From Amoebidium appalachense (Eukaryota > Ichthyosporea), in the NCBI GenBank assembly GCA_963693365.1, contig CAVNZM010000013.1, positions 7,812,001 through 7,876,000 of the forward strand: a DNA stretch of 64,000 bases, in the 5' to 3' direction. Each line of letters starts with the position of its first letter. The first letter of the stretch is position 1. The position numbers were made by a program, and so were the translations under genes. Shown piece after piece: positions 50,536 through 63,435 of the stretch. The notes below the pieces were generated by a model. That model saw only the letters and a list, made by a program, of their open reading frames with translations. It was not told the origin of the DNA and did not search any database.

Positions 50536-53508
50536 TAATCCCCCCCTCCCCCCCTCCCCCCCGCAGACACTCATGGGGGACCTCTGCTGCCCGTTTGCAT
50601 CTGGTCTCGTGACCTACAGCCTCACTGGCCGGGGCAGTGTCCCTGTGGCCGGGCAGATGGCCCTGTGTGAGGGTGCCCTCAATGTGTCGTGTCCCGTACG
50701 GCCGGGGAGTGGTGTGCCACTGACACTGATGTGTGGGTATCCCAAAGACACAATCAATATGCGCGGCATCAGAAAGACATAGGTGACAGGAGTCGTTGAT
50801 GCACACCATAATTGGCGAATAGTTGCTAGTAGTTATCACTGCAGGAAACTGTATCCTTGAAAATGCTACCCCACCCACCTACATTTCATCCTCCCACCCA
50901 AAGCGGTCATTTTTACTTTTTATTGTGCGAGGAGTGTCTCGATCGATTTGTAACAAAACCTCCCCACTAACACCCCCCTCCCCCCTGCCCCCACCCCCAG
51001 TCCCTGTACCCAGCAACCAGACCCAAGCAAACTCAACATCTGCCCTTGCCGTTGGGGATGAATTGACAGGTACCGGGCAACCTTATCCCCTTCCCCCCCT
51101 TCCCCCCCTTCCCCTTCCCCCTCCCCCCTCCCCCCACGCAACCCTGTCCCCTCTCACCCTATCTTACTCTCATTCGTCCCCTTCCTTCCCCTCCCTCCTA
51201 CACCCTACCCGCACCCCCTACTCTGCCACCCACACCCGGGGTTCCAACCTGCTACTGCCATTTTTGGCCTCGGCATATCTGCATATCTGCTGGATAAATA
51301 GCAGCTAAGAGTCAATCTGCTTGATGACCAAAGGATACATTAGAAAAAGAAGAAGCAGAAAAGAAGACTGTTGTACAGGTGGAGGTTAGGCCTTTCGCCC
51401 CGGGGGGGGGGGGGAGGGGGGGGGGGGGTAAGTGGGGGGGGGGGGGGGGGGGAGGGGGGGGGGAGGGGGGGGGTTCGATTAGAACAGTGCACACGGGTTT
51501 ATAAACGCACTGGCAAACGTCGGTATATCCTCCTGTCCAATGTTTACCGCATTCCGTTAACCTCCTGGCCAATCACTGACGCTGTGGTGTGAAAGGCACG
51601 ATTCGATTGGTGGATGCCCTGCAGCGCTCAATCACCTGCCTGCAAGTGCGCATGATACTGAGCCAGCCAATAGCTGCCGAGAATGGCCCAGCCGCACAGC
51701 TCCCACCAACCAACGGTGCCACACTCGCCCCCTCCCCCACCCCCCCAGTCACCGGCTCAAAAAAAAAAAAAAAAAAAAAAAAACCCTTTGGAATTACGTA
51801 GCTGGGCCATCATCCACATATAGCATTCACACATGTTCTCTAGTAGGATGAGCGATGATGTGACACTGTGCATGAAGACGTGTAGGAAGATGGATAGGTG
51901 GTGGCGGTACTTCTTTGGTTTTGAAGGGAAGAAGCAGCCGAGGGGGAGGTTGGTGGGGGGTGGGGAGGGGGGGGAGGGGGGTCTATCGGGAAACAGGTGG
52001 AGAATGTGCACTCCTGTGGCCGCACGGTAGGAATCGGTGGGATGCATGAAGAAGTTAATTGGGGGAGAAGGGGGTGGGGGGGAGAGGGTTGGAGCTGCAC
52101 TGCCTGTGCAGTGTACGTACAACGTGACAACATACTGAGTGGACCGGATTAGAAGCATTGATATGGAAGAGCGATCACATGCAACTGGTCTTGTTTGTGC
52201 GTGTGCCGGACGTGTACGGGAAAGGAGTAGATATCACAGAAGACACCAGGCATTAGAACAGGAGCACAGTCCTGAAGTTGAAACCAGTAGGATAGGAAAT
52301 GCTGCCGTAACCCGATTAGCCCACCAACTAACACTACTCCAATGTTTTACCCCCTTTTAGCTCCTCCTGCCCCGGCTACCGTGGTAGGGACCTCCCCCCC
52401 CCCCCCCCCCCCCCCCCCCCACCAAATCCTCAACCCCACCATTCCCGCCATCTCACCGGGGCATCACTGATCTATTTCTCCGGTATCTCCTTCTTTCCTT
52501 GTTCCTAGTTCGGCTTTATTACAATCCCCCTCCTCACCCCCCTCCCCCCTTCCCCCCTCCCCCCCTCCCCCCGCCCTCTCTCTCCCCCCCCCCCCCCCCC
52601 CCCTCCCACAACCCACCTCCGGCGCGGGATAAACTGCCGCCCCCACCACACTTTTCTTCCTGCTCTACACCACCCCAAAACTATGACCTGATTCATTCTG
52701 CTATCCACAACTCCACCCCCCCCCACCCCCCCCCATCTTTTCTCCCCCCTCCCCCTCCCCCCCTGCCGCCCAGCCCCCCTCCCCCCTCCCCCTACCCAAA
52801 AACAAAGCAAATACACACTCCATTACGCTTTCCAACACCAGTTCAATGCCCAATTGATCGTACTCGTGCAGATTACACCTCCAACCACTGATTACTCCAT
52901 TCCCCCACCACACACACACACAACCATCCCCCCACCTACCACACTTACACCACCCTTGGTAAACCATCAATCATCCACACGACCAACCACCTCCAGGTTT
53001 ACAAAACTTCTCCCTTCCTCTCTCCGCCTTCTCCCGACCTCTGCCCTCCCTCTTCCCCGCCAACACCTACCCCCCCCCCCCCCTAGGTCTTCCTTTCCTC
53101 TAACATCCTCCCCCCCCCCCCCCCCCCCCCCGTCCTCTTTCACAGGTTGAAGAGAGCAGCGGTCTGAGCAAGAACACCGCCATTGCCATATTTGTCCCGT
53201 TATCCCTGGTTCTGATTGGTGCATGCATTGCCGCCTTTTTCTACATCCGCCATCGCAGAAATCAGGCCATCGCTAGACGAACCAAAACCAACCCAGATGA
53301 CTCGACCTCTACCGATGCACAAATGGAGGAGGGTGGGCCAAAGATTATGTTTCCAAATCCCGTCGAACCACGGGAATCTAACGGAAATTTGGATTCCCCG
53401 TATTTAAGCATTGATGATACCGAAAATCACCAGAATGATGGAGAGGCGATCCAACCGGTGCAGAGTTCGGGTACAGGGGGGATTGATCGGGTTGATATAT
53501 CCGAGTAG
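47234..53508 (+). CDS. Type I membrane protein with an ML (MD-2/NPC2-like lipid-recognition) ectodomain, 7 exons
   Basis: Exons: 47234-47385, 48799-48898, 50567-50732, 51001-51069, 51596-51715, 52361-52383 (a 23-base microexon), 53146-53508; phases 2,0,1,1,1,0 agree and give 330 residues. Residues 1-21 are a signal peptide (MKGLFVFVGACIFGIPPRVWG). About 50-190 matches the ML fold: C56; G88-D-L-C-C...GLVTYSLTGRGSVPV; the LCE...SCPVRPG block with C118 and C126, a spacing typical of NPC2-type proteins; and SITCLQVRMIL with C177. Sequons occur at N23, N123, N145 and N150 among others. A hydrophobic helix (about 222-244) is followed by RHRR and an 85-residue polar tail containing SPYLSID. ML proteins bind sterols, phospholipids or lipid A and are usually soluble, so the membrane anchor is unusual. 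The ends of exons 3 and 6 are the least certain. Confidence 0.8.
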
Positions 53509-53835
53509 GTACGGATTTAGGTTTATGGGGGGTTCTTTAGTGTAAAACTTTGTAATTTTGGGGCTCATTGAGAGATCCCAGCACCGTTTTGTGTGGGCTA
53601 CCTGTTGTAAATTAGGAAACATGAAACCGTGAACTAAGGCAGAGAACTAGATTGTCAAACATTGCATAAAGCTTTGAGGTATATAGAGGCACTATGACAT
53701 GCCCTCCATGCTGGCACATGGATACTTGGCACTACTTGACAATGCCATGCTCCCCAATATAAAGCCCTGTCCGATTCAATCTGGAGTAAACCCCCCCCCC
53801 CCCCCCCCCCCCCCTCCTCTCCCTGACCAAACCTC

Positions 53836-53962
53836 GAGTACTGTGGATGACTTGGGCCCCCTTGCCTTTGAGGATGGGCTCTGGTTACTATTCACACTAA
53901 TCATGGTTTGCACTTTGCGTTGTGCTGTCCGTTATGGATGTGCACTTCGTACTCCATACCAG
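53836..53962 (-). repeat. R1 repeat, diverged copy in reverse orientation
   Basis: Reads GTACTGTGGATGACTTGGGC then GAGGATGGGCTCTGGTTACT and GTTATGGATGTGCACTTCGT, the reverse complement of R1. A C-run follows at 53973. It lies about 330 bases past the ML gene stop codon and is antisense to it. Confidence 0.7.
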
Positions 53963-54371
53963 ATTCTTACCACCCCCCCCCCCCCCCCCCCCCCCCCAAC
54001 CCCCCAATATTGTTCAACCCCCACCCCCGCACCCCTCCCCCCCCCCCCCCCACTCCTCGGCTCCTGGTCTATTTACAGCCGGTATGATATTCGTGGCACC
54101 CCAATGCAAAAACGAGATGAAGAGTAACGGTGCCACGATGCTGCTCATAATGACAAAGTATGGCTATCCGACAGAAGGCTTTAGTGTGACGGTGTGTGTG
54201 CTTGTGGGTGTGTTTTGTGCGTGCATGTACATGGTTAGAATGGGCGTCTTGTGGGTGTGCATGTGCGCAGTTAAAATGTATGCGTTGTGTGCAACGGTGT
54301 GCAATAAGAGCGTGAGTGTTAGTGTGTGTGTGTGTGTGGGCACAACCATCACGCGGCGTCTGCGTGGCGCA

Positions 54372-54736
54372 CAATCGGAACGGTTGTAGTTATGGGTGCA
54401 CATATGGGGGCCAATCAGAATGGTTGTAGTTATGGGTGCACATGGGGGGCCAAATAGAATGGTTGTAGTTATGGGTGCACATGCGGGGGCCAAATAGAAT
54501 GGTTGTAGTTATGGGTGCACATGCGGGGGCCAAATAGAATGGTTGTAGTTATGGGTGCACACATGGGGGCCAATCGGAATGGTTGTAGTTATGGGTGCAC
54601 ATATGGGGGCCAATCGGAATGGTTGTAGTTATGGGTGCACATGGGGGGCCAAATAACGGTTGTAGTTATGGGTGCCACATGGGGGGCCAAATAGAATGGT
54701 TGTAGTTATGGGTGCACATGGGGGGCCAAATAGAAT
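54372..54736 (+). repeat. Minisatellite, nine copies of a ~40-base unit
   Basis: GGTTGTAGTTATGGGTGCAC starts at about 54382, 54422, 54461, 54501, 54541, 54581, 54621, 54658 and 54698, each followed by a variable GGGGGCCAA(A/T) segment. Period is 37-41 bases. Copies differ by small indels and substitutions, and a decayed tenth copy may follow. Confidence 0.92.
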
Positions 54737-56125
54737 GAGCGTGTAGCTGTGGGCCCCCGGCAATGAGAACGGCTGTGGTTGCCCCCGCTCGACCTCGCAT
54801 GTCAAGTGTTCAAATCTCCTTCCCCCCTTCCCCCCTCCCACCCCCCCCCTTCCCCCCCCTCCCTTTCCCCTCCCCCCCCATCCCCCCCCCCCCCCCCCCC
54901 CCCCCCCCTTGCCCCCCAAAACCCATCTTCCCGTCCGTTTTGCCCCCCCCTCTCCCCCCCCCCCCCCCCCTAAATCCCCCCCCCCCCCCCCCACACACAC
55001 ACACCCTCCCTCCCCACTCTCTCCTATCTTACACTAAGGAAATCTTTGCGGGGTTAAATTTATTTAGATACATACAGGCCGACATCGGCCGAGTTATCGT
55101 GGAACTACGACTGAAGCAAAAGGATAATCACTTTGCTGGTGCTTGCTGGTGCTAGCCTGTGCGGTTGTAATAAAGTCACTGGCATAGTATCCTGACTGGG
55201 GGGGAAGGGAGGGGGGAGGGGGGGGGGGGGGGGGGGGGGGTGATGCAAATACACGTGTGTGTCAAATTGTTTGGGAGGGTTGCAGGGAAGGTGGGGAAGG
55301 GGGGGGGGGGGAAGGGGGTTGTGTGTGTGTGTGTATGTGTTGGGGGGAGGGAGGGAGGGGGGGGGGGGGGGGGGGAGCGGCGGCAATGCATTTGTGTATG
55401 GGTACGATGGACAAACATCGGAATGGATGTGTATATGCCAGTGCATGTGTGTGGGCCAATCAAACTGGGCGTACAAACGGGCAATCACATAAATTGGGTG
55501 CGAACATATAGAAGTCCGATGTGTGGGTCATCGGAAAGGAATGTGCGTACGGTGTGTATGGAGGAGGAATCGGGGTGGGACGAGGGGAGGGCGGGGGGGG
55601 GGGGGGGGGGAAGGAGGGGGAGGGGGGAGGGGAGAGATGCCATAGATTGATGTGTGTGGACATTCTGTATGGGTGTGTGCATGCCTGCGTGTGTATGTGT
55701 GTGTAGAGGCGGGCGGGTGGGAGGGGAGGCAGAGGAGAGAAGGAGGAAGAGGGAGGATCAGTTTTTGTGCGTAAGGCTATGTATGTGTGTGTGTGTTGGT
55801 GGTGATAGCGGTGGGGCGGGGAGGGGGGGGGGGGGGGGATGGGGGGGAGGGGAAGAAGGGGGGGGGGGGAGGGGGGGGGGGGGGGGGACAAAACAGATGG
55901 TGGGTAGGGGGTGATCAGAAAGGGTATAAGTGAAATTCGGGTCCATGTTTAGTTTGTCACGTAACTGTGGCCACCAGTTTTTGCTAAGACGTCCCATAAG
56001 CAGTACTACACCTATAGGCCTTGTAGGCGCCAATCAATGCAGAACTTGACAGAAATTTACAACCGTTTTACCTGGTTGCGGCAGCCATTCCAAGGGGTTG
56101 ATTGTATGTTGTCCAACGCCCCCCG

Positions 56126-56164
<39 letters not shown>

Positions 56165-57420
56165 CTTTGTAACATCCCGGCACAGCAGCTCTGTGTGGTG
56201 TTAAAAAATGGAGTGTGCACATCATCTGCTGCTTGCTGTGTATGCGTCCTGGCCTGGATGTGTGTGTGTCACCGTGCTGCACGTGTGTGTGGGTGTACGT
56301 GTGTGCGTGCCGATGGGAGGGGCAGATTTGCTCGGGGCACACAAAGACATAGCTGGATGTGCCCCCAGCGCATGCATCCATCATAAACACCCATGCAGGC
56401 AGGTCGACGCATGTACACGTACGTGCAGTTTGCCTATGTCTGGTATGGAGAAGGGGGGAGGGGTTGAAGGCGGGGAGGGGGGCTTGGGGCATTTATTTTT
56501 TTGGGAAAAGGATATTGCCCACGTATGGGCATGTGTGTTTCTTGTGTGCACACGGGGTAGCATGTGCATGTGTCCTGTTGGTAAGTCTGGGGTGGCAATG
56601 TTGGTGACGCTGGTGGAGGGGAAGGGCAGGAGGGCCAGGAAGGTGTGTGTGTGTGTGTGTGTTTGTGTGTGATCGGGAGGGGGGGAGAGAAGGGAGGCGC
56701 CACACAACAAGAAAGGGGAGCTTCAAAGGGGGTACACGTTGTTGCCTATGCACATTTAGCTTTGTGGGAGCTATGAGACAAAAATCCAACGGAAACTTTT
56801 AAAGGTGCACGGAAACATTCGGATTGCTTTCATAGCAGGGTCCAGCCCTGCCATGGGGCCAGTCACCATACAGTGGGCCCCATCGATACATCACAAGCAT
56901 GGCGGTCCAAGTTACTTGTAGACTCATTTCACTAAAGGTGAGGTATAATGTCTGTCATGCCTTGGTACTAAAGCACTGCAAGGACATCGGTTTGGCTGTA
57001 TGTGTGTTCATAACGCTGGTGTAAGTGGGTGCATACACACTTTCAAAAAACATCATTCGAAAGGCTTTCGGAACATATCAGCAGCAACAAACACTTTGAA
57101 ACGAGTCAACACGGAAACCAACATGGGTGACACCATACAGAGGGAAAATCAAAAGTGTGTGGGAGGAATGGTAGGGATGGTAAGGCTAAGGTTAGATATT
57201 ATCCTGCTTGATTTGCTATATCGTAAAAAATCAGGTAAGAAAGTGAAACGTGTGTGCGCACGTGTTTGTGTGTGCGCACACAAGCGTGTGTGTTTGTGTT
57301 TGTGGTGTTCATGGGGTGTGTATGTGTTTGTGTTGTCCAGGGGCTTTGAGTGGGGAAGGACGGAAGAGGCGGAAGAAAGAAGGGAGGGGAGTGGTGGGTG
57401 GGTGGGGGAAGGGGGAGGGG

Positions 57421-57878
<458 letters not shown>

Positions 57879-58049
57879 TGGTGTGTGTGTGTGTGGTGTT
57901 TGTATGAAAAGAAAGGGGAGGGGGCAGTGCTGCAACATGATACCTCTCACCCCAGCAGCCCACCAACGAATCCCCCTACCCCAGGCTCGTAGACCTCTTC
58001 CCCTCCTCTCCAGGCTGCGCATCCGTCTCTGACATGACCCTGGCCCCTG

Positions 58050-58637
58050 CTACTGCTCAAAGCGCACGTTGTTCTTGTTGCTGTGGTAGTCTTCGTGGGC
58101 CTGGAACCGTATCTGGCCCTCATAGTCGCACACGCTCTTGATCCTGGCCCCTATCCGCCTGATGGTGTCCTCGTGCTGCTTGTCGCTGTACTGCGTCCAC
58201 ACGGCCAGCTTGTCTCCTGCCCGCCGCACAGACACAACCAGTCCCGTCACCTGCCCGTCGTCGTCCATCGTTTCTCCTATCAGTGCCAGTGCCGTGTGGA
58301 AAAAGAACTGATCTAGCACCAGTTCCCGCTGGTTTCTGCCTGTACTAATCAACCATTTCCCGCCCTTCTCGTTCGTCGGATCCTCCCACATAGGCTGCAC
58401 TCCTTGTTTAAATAAATAATAGCTGCTGCCCTGTGTGAGTCTGCTGGCAGGCACAATGTTTTTCCACAGCACCCAAAAATCCTCAACAGTGGAAAAGTCG
58501 GTTATGCGCCGAAGGTTGAGTGACCAACTCTCTGTGCTGCGCGCTCTGTTGGAGTTGTCGTACCAAAGCGTCCAGGAATTTTGCAGGGGGTGTTTTTCAG
58601 CAAATATAGACGGGTCTGGGGGCATTTTGGATGACAT
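58050..58637 (-). CDS. eIF4E: Translation initiation factor eIF4E (mRNA cap-binding protein), class I
   Basis: Binds the 7-methylguanosine cap and recruits mRNA to the ribosome through eIF4G. Intronless, 195 residues. The frame is open upstream to 58739, but MSSKMPPDPS at 58637 is preferred because the domain begins soon after it (HPLQNSWTLWY from residue 16). Cap-stacking tryptophans are W38 (in ESWSLNL) and W84 (in QPMWEDP) with E85 next to it. W55 (TVEDFW) matches the eIF4G/4E-BP contact Trp. R138 and K143 (VRRAGDK) match the phosphate-binding pair, and W147 the methyl-cap Trp. All key positions are present and the length is typical of the core without a long N-terminal tail. It is the only intron-free host gene here. 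The divergent neighbour starts about 0.95 kb away at 59582. Confidence 0.95.
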   Translation of the reverse strand: MSSKMPPDPSIFAEKHPLQNSWTLWYDNSNRARSTESWSLNLRRITDFSTVEDFWVLWKNIVPASRLTQGSSYYLFKQGVQPMWEDPTNEKGGKWLISTGRNQRELVLDQFFFHTALALIGETMDDDGQVTGLVVSVRRAGDKLAVWTQYSDKQHEDTIRRIGARIKSVCDYEGQIRFQAHEDYHSNKNNVRFEQ

Positions 58638-58890
58638 TTTGACCGTCACAAAGCCACGTAAGGGAGGGAGCTGGAAATAGTGCAAGGGAGAGAGGTAGAA
58701 AGGGAGGGGAAAGAGAGCAGGAGAGAGAAAGAGAAGCACGACGTGGGCGCCTCAGGATGCAAGCAGAACGTATACGCTGGACGCTGCAAAAGAAACTCCT
58801 GTCATAGAAACCGATGTAAAGATGGCAAACGAAGTCTCTGACGAAAAAGTAACCTATGAGTGCAAAAAAAATAACCTCTATCACATCTTT

Positions 58891-59148
58891 CTATGAATAA
58901 GCTGCGTCTCTTTTCTCCAGCCACTCTTCCAAGCAACAAGCACGGTAGCTGTGCAGTTCTCTGTCTACCCTACTATTCCACGCACTAACGGGGTCCTGCC
59001 CTCTTTCCACTTGCCAGCCTGCTTGTGCCAACACGGACTCTCTGACAAGTGAAAGCGCTGGTCTCTTGCGCGTGCATACTGAACCTACAACAGGTTGTTC
59101 GCAGCCGTAATGTTGTGCTTGCCTAAAATAGCTAATCAGATGTTTCAT
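58891..59148 (-). CDS. Hypothetical 85-aa protein upstream of eIF4E
   Basis: Open frame of normal composition beginning MKHLISYFRQAQHYG and ending CCLEEWLEKRDAAYS, with charged residues and few repeats, unlike the microsatellite frames. It lies 254 bases upstream of the eIF4E start on the same strand, so it could be a separate small gene, an upstream ORF in a long eIF4E leader, or chance. No domain, signal peptide or membrane segment is recognised. Confidence 0.33.
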   Translation of the reverse strand: MKHLISYFRQAQHYGCEQPVVGSVCTRKRPALSLVRESVLAQAGWQVERGQDPVSAWNSRVDRELHSYRACCLEEWLEKRDAAYS

Positions 59149-59215
59149 TCATTGGCTGTGTGCGCACCACTGCTTTTTTCGAACCCTGTTGCGTGACCTT
59201 CCTGTGCCGCTTTGT

Positions 59216-59229
59216 GTCGCCTGGGTAAC
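59216..59229 (+). promoter_or_regulatory. X-box-like site (RFX consensus) in the divergent intergenic region
   Basis: GTCGCCTGGGTAAC fits GTNRCC-N2-RGYAAC, the site bound by RFX factors. It lies 68 bases upstream of the 85-aa ORF and about 350 bases upstream of the 59582 gene. A match of this degeneracy is expected about once by chance in a window this size. Confidence 0.25.
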
Positions 59230-59581
59230 GCGTAGGTTACGTGCACAGTGTTTTAGGTCCGCCTTTGGCGCCTCCGCAGGCATTTTCAACTTGAAGAATC
59301 AAGCGGCCCGTCAAATGACGTTTACGTATACAGCCATATGAAGGGTTTTACTGCGTGTAGAGAGTGTATGGGCTAGAGATAGTCTAATCTGCAGTCAGAA
59401 ACTTTAGAACGTTGTTGCACACAGGGCCTTCAGCCAGGAGCGACCACACAACAACACAGAAATTGCATCATTTTGCCAGTGGGGGTCTGGTTTGTCAGCG
59501 TTTCGTGTTGCAAGATATCCTCGAGAAAAGTACTAGAAGTCTGTTTATATAAACGCATCTTCCCATTTTTGCCTCGCCAGA

Positions 59582-62101
59582 ATGGCCTCGGTGTCTGCAT
59601 CTTTTTCACCGTCCTCTGAGGTGCCAGAAAACATCGTCGTAAAAGAGGCGGCAGATCTTTTCTCCACCGTGGCCAGTTTCTACGGGTTTGCCTCGCGTGC
59701 AACCGACCTGTTGGGGGTCAGGACGGAAGAGCTGCAAGCAAATGTGGATGATATGAGAGAATTGACGGAGAGAAACAGGGAGAAAGGTGTGTTGTGGCGT
59801 GGGATCTGTAGTGCCTGATAATTTGCTGGTGCAGATGCACACAGGAGTGGTGCCTCTGCAGACGTGTGTACCACAAATGAGCTCCCCAAATGTGCATGTA
59901 CGTAGCATGTACATTTTATGATTGCCTTCATGCAATCTTCAAATACATGTGTGTACAGCGAAAAGTAGGTTATGGCTTTTTGATTCCGAGACATCGTAAC
60001 TGTGAGCATTTCCATCTGGCACAAATAGGTGAGCGTGAACAACTGACTTCTATATGTCCCGCTGACTGTTGTTCATTATTGATGTCACCTGTTCTTTCCA
60101 AGTCGCGTCCCCTCCCCCATCTCCCTTAGTCCCCACCTTCCCCTCCAAAAAATTTCCCCCCAATCCACCCACCCACCTTTAATTCCTCTTTTGGTCTGCA
60201 CACGTCTTGCACTCCCAAAGAATCTCTGGACCTGACATGCCTGTTCACAACAGAGTGCACCAAGAGACACACGAACGCTGTCCGTTCCACTAGCACCTGC
60301 ACCACCAACGAGCTCATATCCAACCTTTACGGCCAGTGCAGACCACCCCCCAGTCTGCACCAGTTCGACTCCCTGCGGACAGATGGAAAGACCACACTCA
60401 CCTTTTATACGAACCCGGCTATGTGCCGCCAAAAGTGGCAGCAGGAGATGCTAACTGTCATACAGAGGCGCAAGGAGGAGTTGAGGGTGTGTCCTTCCAC
60501 CCTTCCCTTCCCCCCCCTCCCCCCACCCCCCCCCCCCCCTCCCCTTGGAACTCACCTCAATTCCCTGCCAGTCTCCTCAGGGAAAAGTTCACTTTCAATA
60601 TCTTCTTTCCGATGTGTCCGGGCATGTCGTGCTTAGGGAATGGGGCATATGTTGTGTTTGTGCATACGTGGTGGTGGTGTTGGCGGGAGGGGGGGGAAGG
60701 GGGGAGGGGGGAGGGGGGAGGGGGGAAGGGGGGACAAGGAGGGGGAGGCCGGGGAAGGGGGAGAGGGGCTTCGAGGAGAGGAAGGAGGGGTGACGAGGGT
60801 GGGAGGGAAATGGAGTGAAAATGGGTAGAAATTAGACCATAGTGACAAGCGATCTTTGGGTAGATCAATCCGAGACCTTGACTTTTGAGCCATGAAATGA
60901 TCAGCACCCTAACCCATCCCCCCTCACCCGTTCCCCCCTCCTTCTCCCCCCCCCCCTCCCCCCCCCCCCCCCCAACTTCTCCGTCCCCCCCCCCTCCCCC
61001 CCCCCCCCCCCCCCCCCCCCGCCCATCCACGGCACACCCACAGTCGGTCAAGAAGAGGCGGCCAAGTGTGGTGCCCCAGCATGCCCTGTGCCAGCCAAAG
61101 CTGCCCGTCGGGGGACAGAATGCACACTATGACGTGACCATAGCAACACGCTCCATTTACCAGGGTGAGTGCCTGCACGTGCGTATCTGCACAGCCATTG
61201 CGTGTGGCCTTGCAGTGTTATAAATCATGGTGGTGAGTTGAAGGGACTTCTGACAGTAGCAGATCAACATCATAACAAGAATAACACGTTGGAATGACGT
61301 GAATAATCAATCAATCTGTGGCCTTAGGCGTTCAGACCCACTGAGCCAAGCACTCACATATGTTGGTCCCACATTGCGTGCTTTCTTACACACAAGCACT
61401 TATGCCCCCCCCCTTCCTAGAAGCCCCGTCTCCTGAGTTCCTATCTATATTTTTCTTGCTTCTGCTTACTGCTGCAACTTTAATTCCCGGCCTTTCCCAC
61501 TGCCCTTGCCTGCATAAGCAACCCTGCTCGTCTCTGATCAAGACGGGTGACCTACCCATGTTCAAGTGAAACAGTATCTGAGTTGGGAGGTGAATAGGTC
61601 GAAACTCGGGTACTCTGGATGACGTTCCCCCCCCCCCCGACAATGGGCTCTACTTATTATGCATACTCTTTATGTATGGCTTGCATTCTGCATCGTGTTA
61701 TCCGTTTTGTTTTTGTGTACTTCGTACTTTTTGACGCATTCAAACCCAACCCCCCCCCCCCCCAAAAAAAAAGAAGAAAAAAAAAGGGGGGGCCGGGTGT
61801 GTTGTGGATGACTTGTGGCCTTCACAAGGATATGCTACACTTCTGCTGCATGCTCTTTGTGCAGTTTATTTTTTGTGTGTCTGCAACTCTGAATGGCTTT
61901 TCTGGTTGTGAAATTAGGCTTCGTATAGTCTGCCGTCTGCCGCTTGCCCATGCATGCAGATGCCTAGACCCAAAAACATGCCAAACTCCACAAGTGCACA
62001 TGCCCGTACACCCTGTGCACATGCACAAGGCCACATGCACAGGCTCCGTGTCACGTGCCTGCAGGGGCCCACACACACATGCACAAGCACATACACGGAT
62101 G

Positions 62102-62160
<59 letters not shown>

Positions 62161-62413
62161 ACACACACACACGCACATACGCACAAACAGACACACACAA
62201 ATCAATGTGGCACAAATACACAAATGCACAACTGACACACATTCGCACATTCACGCACGCACACACACACACACAAACGCACATACACACACACCGTACA
62301 CACACACACACACAGCACACAGCACACACACAGCACACACACAGCACACAGCACACACACAGCACACAGCACACACACTCCGTATGCACGCACACACTCG
62401 CACACAGACACAC

Positions 62414-62500
<87 letters not shown>

Positions 62501-63398
62501 ACAGAAAATCTGCAACCAGGGCAGTACAAGTATATGCCTGATGCCATGGCCTACCCCGAGCTGTGTGTCAACCAGGCTGCCCTGCTCGGTGGCAAAACGC
62601 CACGGTGTGTCTGGCGTATTCAGATTGGTGGATATTGGAAGGAGACAGAGAGTGGGGTTGCCATATGTTAGTGTGAAGGGCTATTGGGGGTGGGGGTGGG
62701 GGGGGGGGAGGGGAAGAAGGAGGGGAAGGGGGGAGAGGGGAGTTGAGGGCGCAGGGGGGGGGAGGGGGGGGGGGGGGGGGGGGGGATGGGTATGTGAAGG
62801 AGGATAGGGAGTGGGGAGGGTGGGGAGGTTGTATTGAGATAGGGAGAGGAGGAAGGAAGGTGACTACGGAGAGTTAGTGGAACCAATGCCCTCAAGTTTA
62901 CCCTTACATGTACGGTAGTGTCTGTGCTCTGTATGCCCTTGTTTGGTCTTTTGTGTGGTTTATTGCTCCCGAACTTGGACCTCCCCTACCCTGCACCTCT
63001 CCCTCCCTCGACCCCACCAATTGTCTCCTCACGTGGCTTTATGCACATCGACACATGAGCTACAGTGCTGTCCTGACTCTATTTCATTTAGGTTGGTTTG
63101 TTCTTTGGTCCGCTGAGACTCGACACACTGTTTCCTTTTGGTCATAACCACTACCCTAAGATACAATGCACTCACACGGCAACAAAGACCATTATACACA
63201 TGCACACCCGTGAACCCCCCTCCCCTTCCCCCCATCACACACACACACACTCACCGCCACTCACAGCCCACCCAACCACCACCCCACCCCGTTCCCCACC
63301 TTAGAATCTGCTTTGCTCATGAACACATTCTTTGTGTATGCTTTATCATAACTTGCATTTGCACTTTTCACACTGTTTCGCATGCTAATTCTCCCCCT

Positions 63399-63435
<37 letters not shown>

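Noticed and set aside
54372-54736. Regular ~40-base repeats considered as a CRISPR array
   Set aside because: No unique spacers: whole units repeat with small variants in a eukaryotic context, so it is a minisatellite.
55758-56033. Minus-strand frame GVVLLMGRLSKNWWPQLRDK as an exon
   Set aside because: A short stretch of plausible composition only; no phase-consistent neighbours or family similarity found.
57000-57245. Plus-strand frame beginning MCVHNAGVSGCIHTF as a gene
   Set aside because: It runs straight into the GA repeat, has no splice-supported continuation and no recognisable domain.
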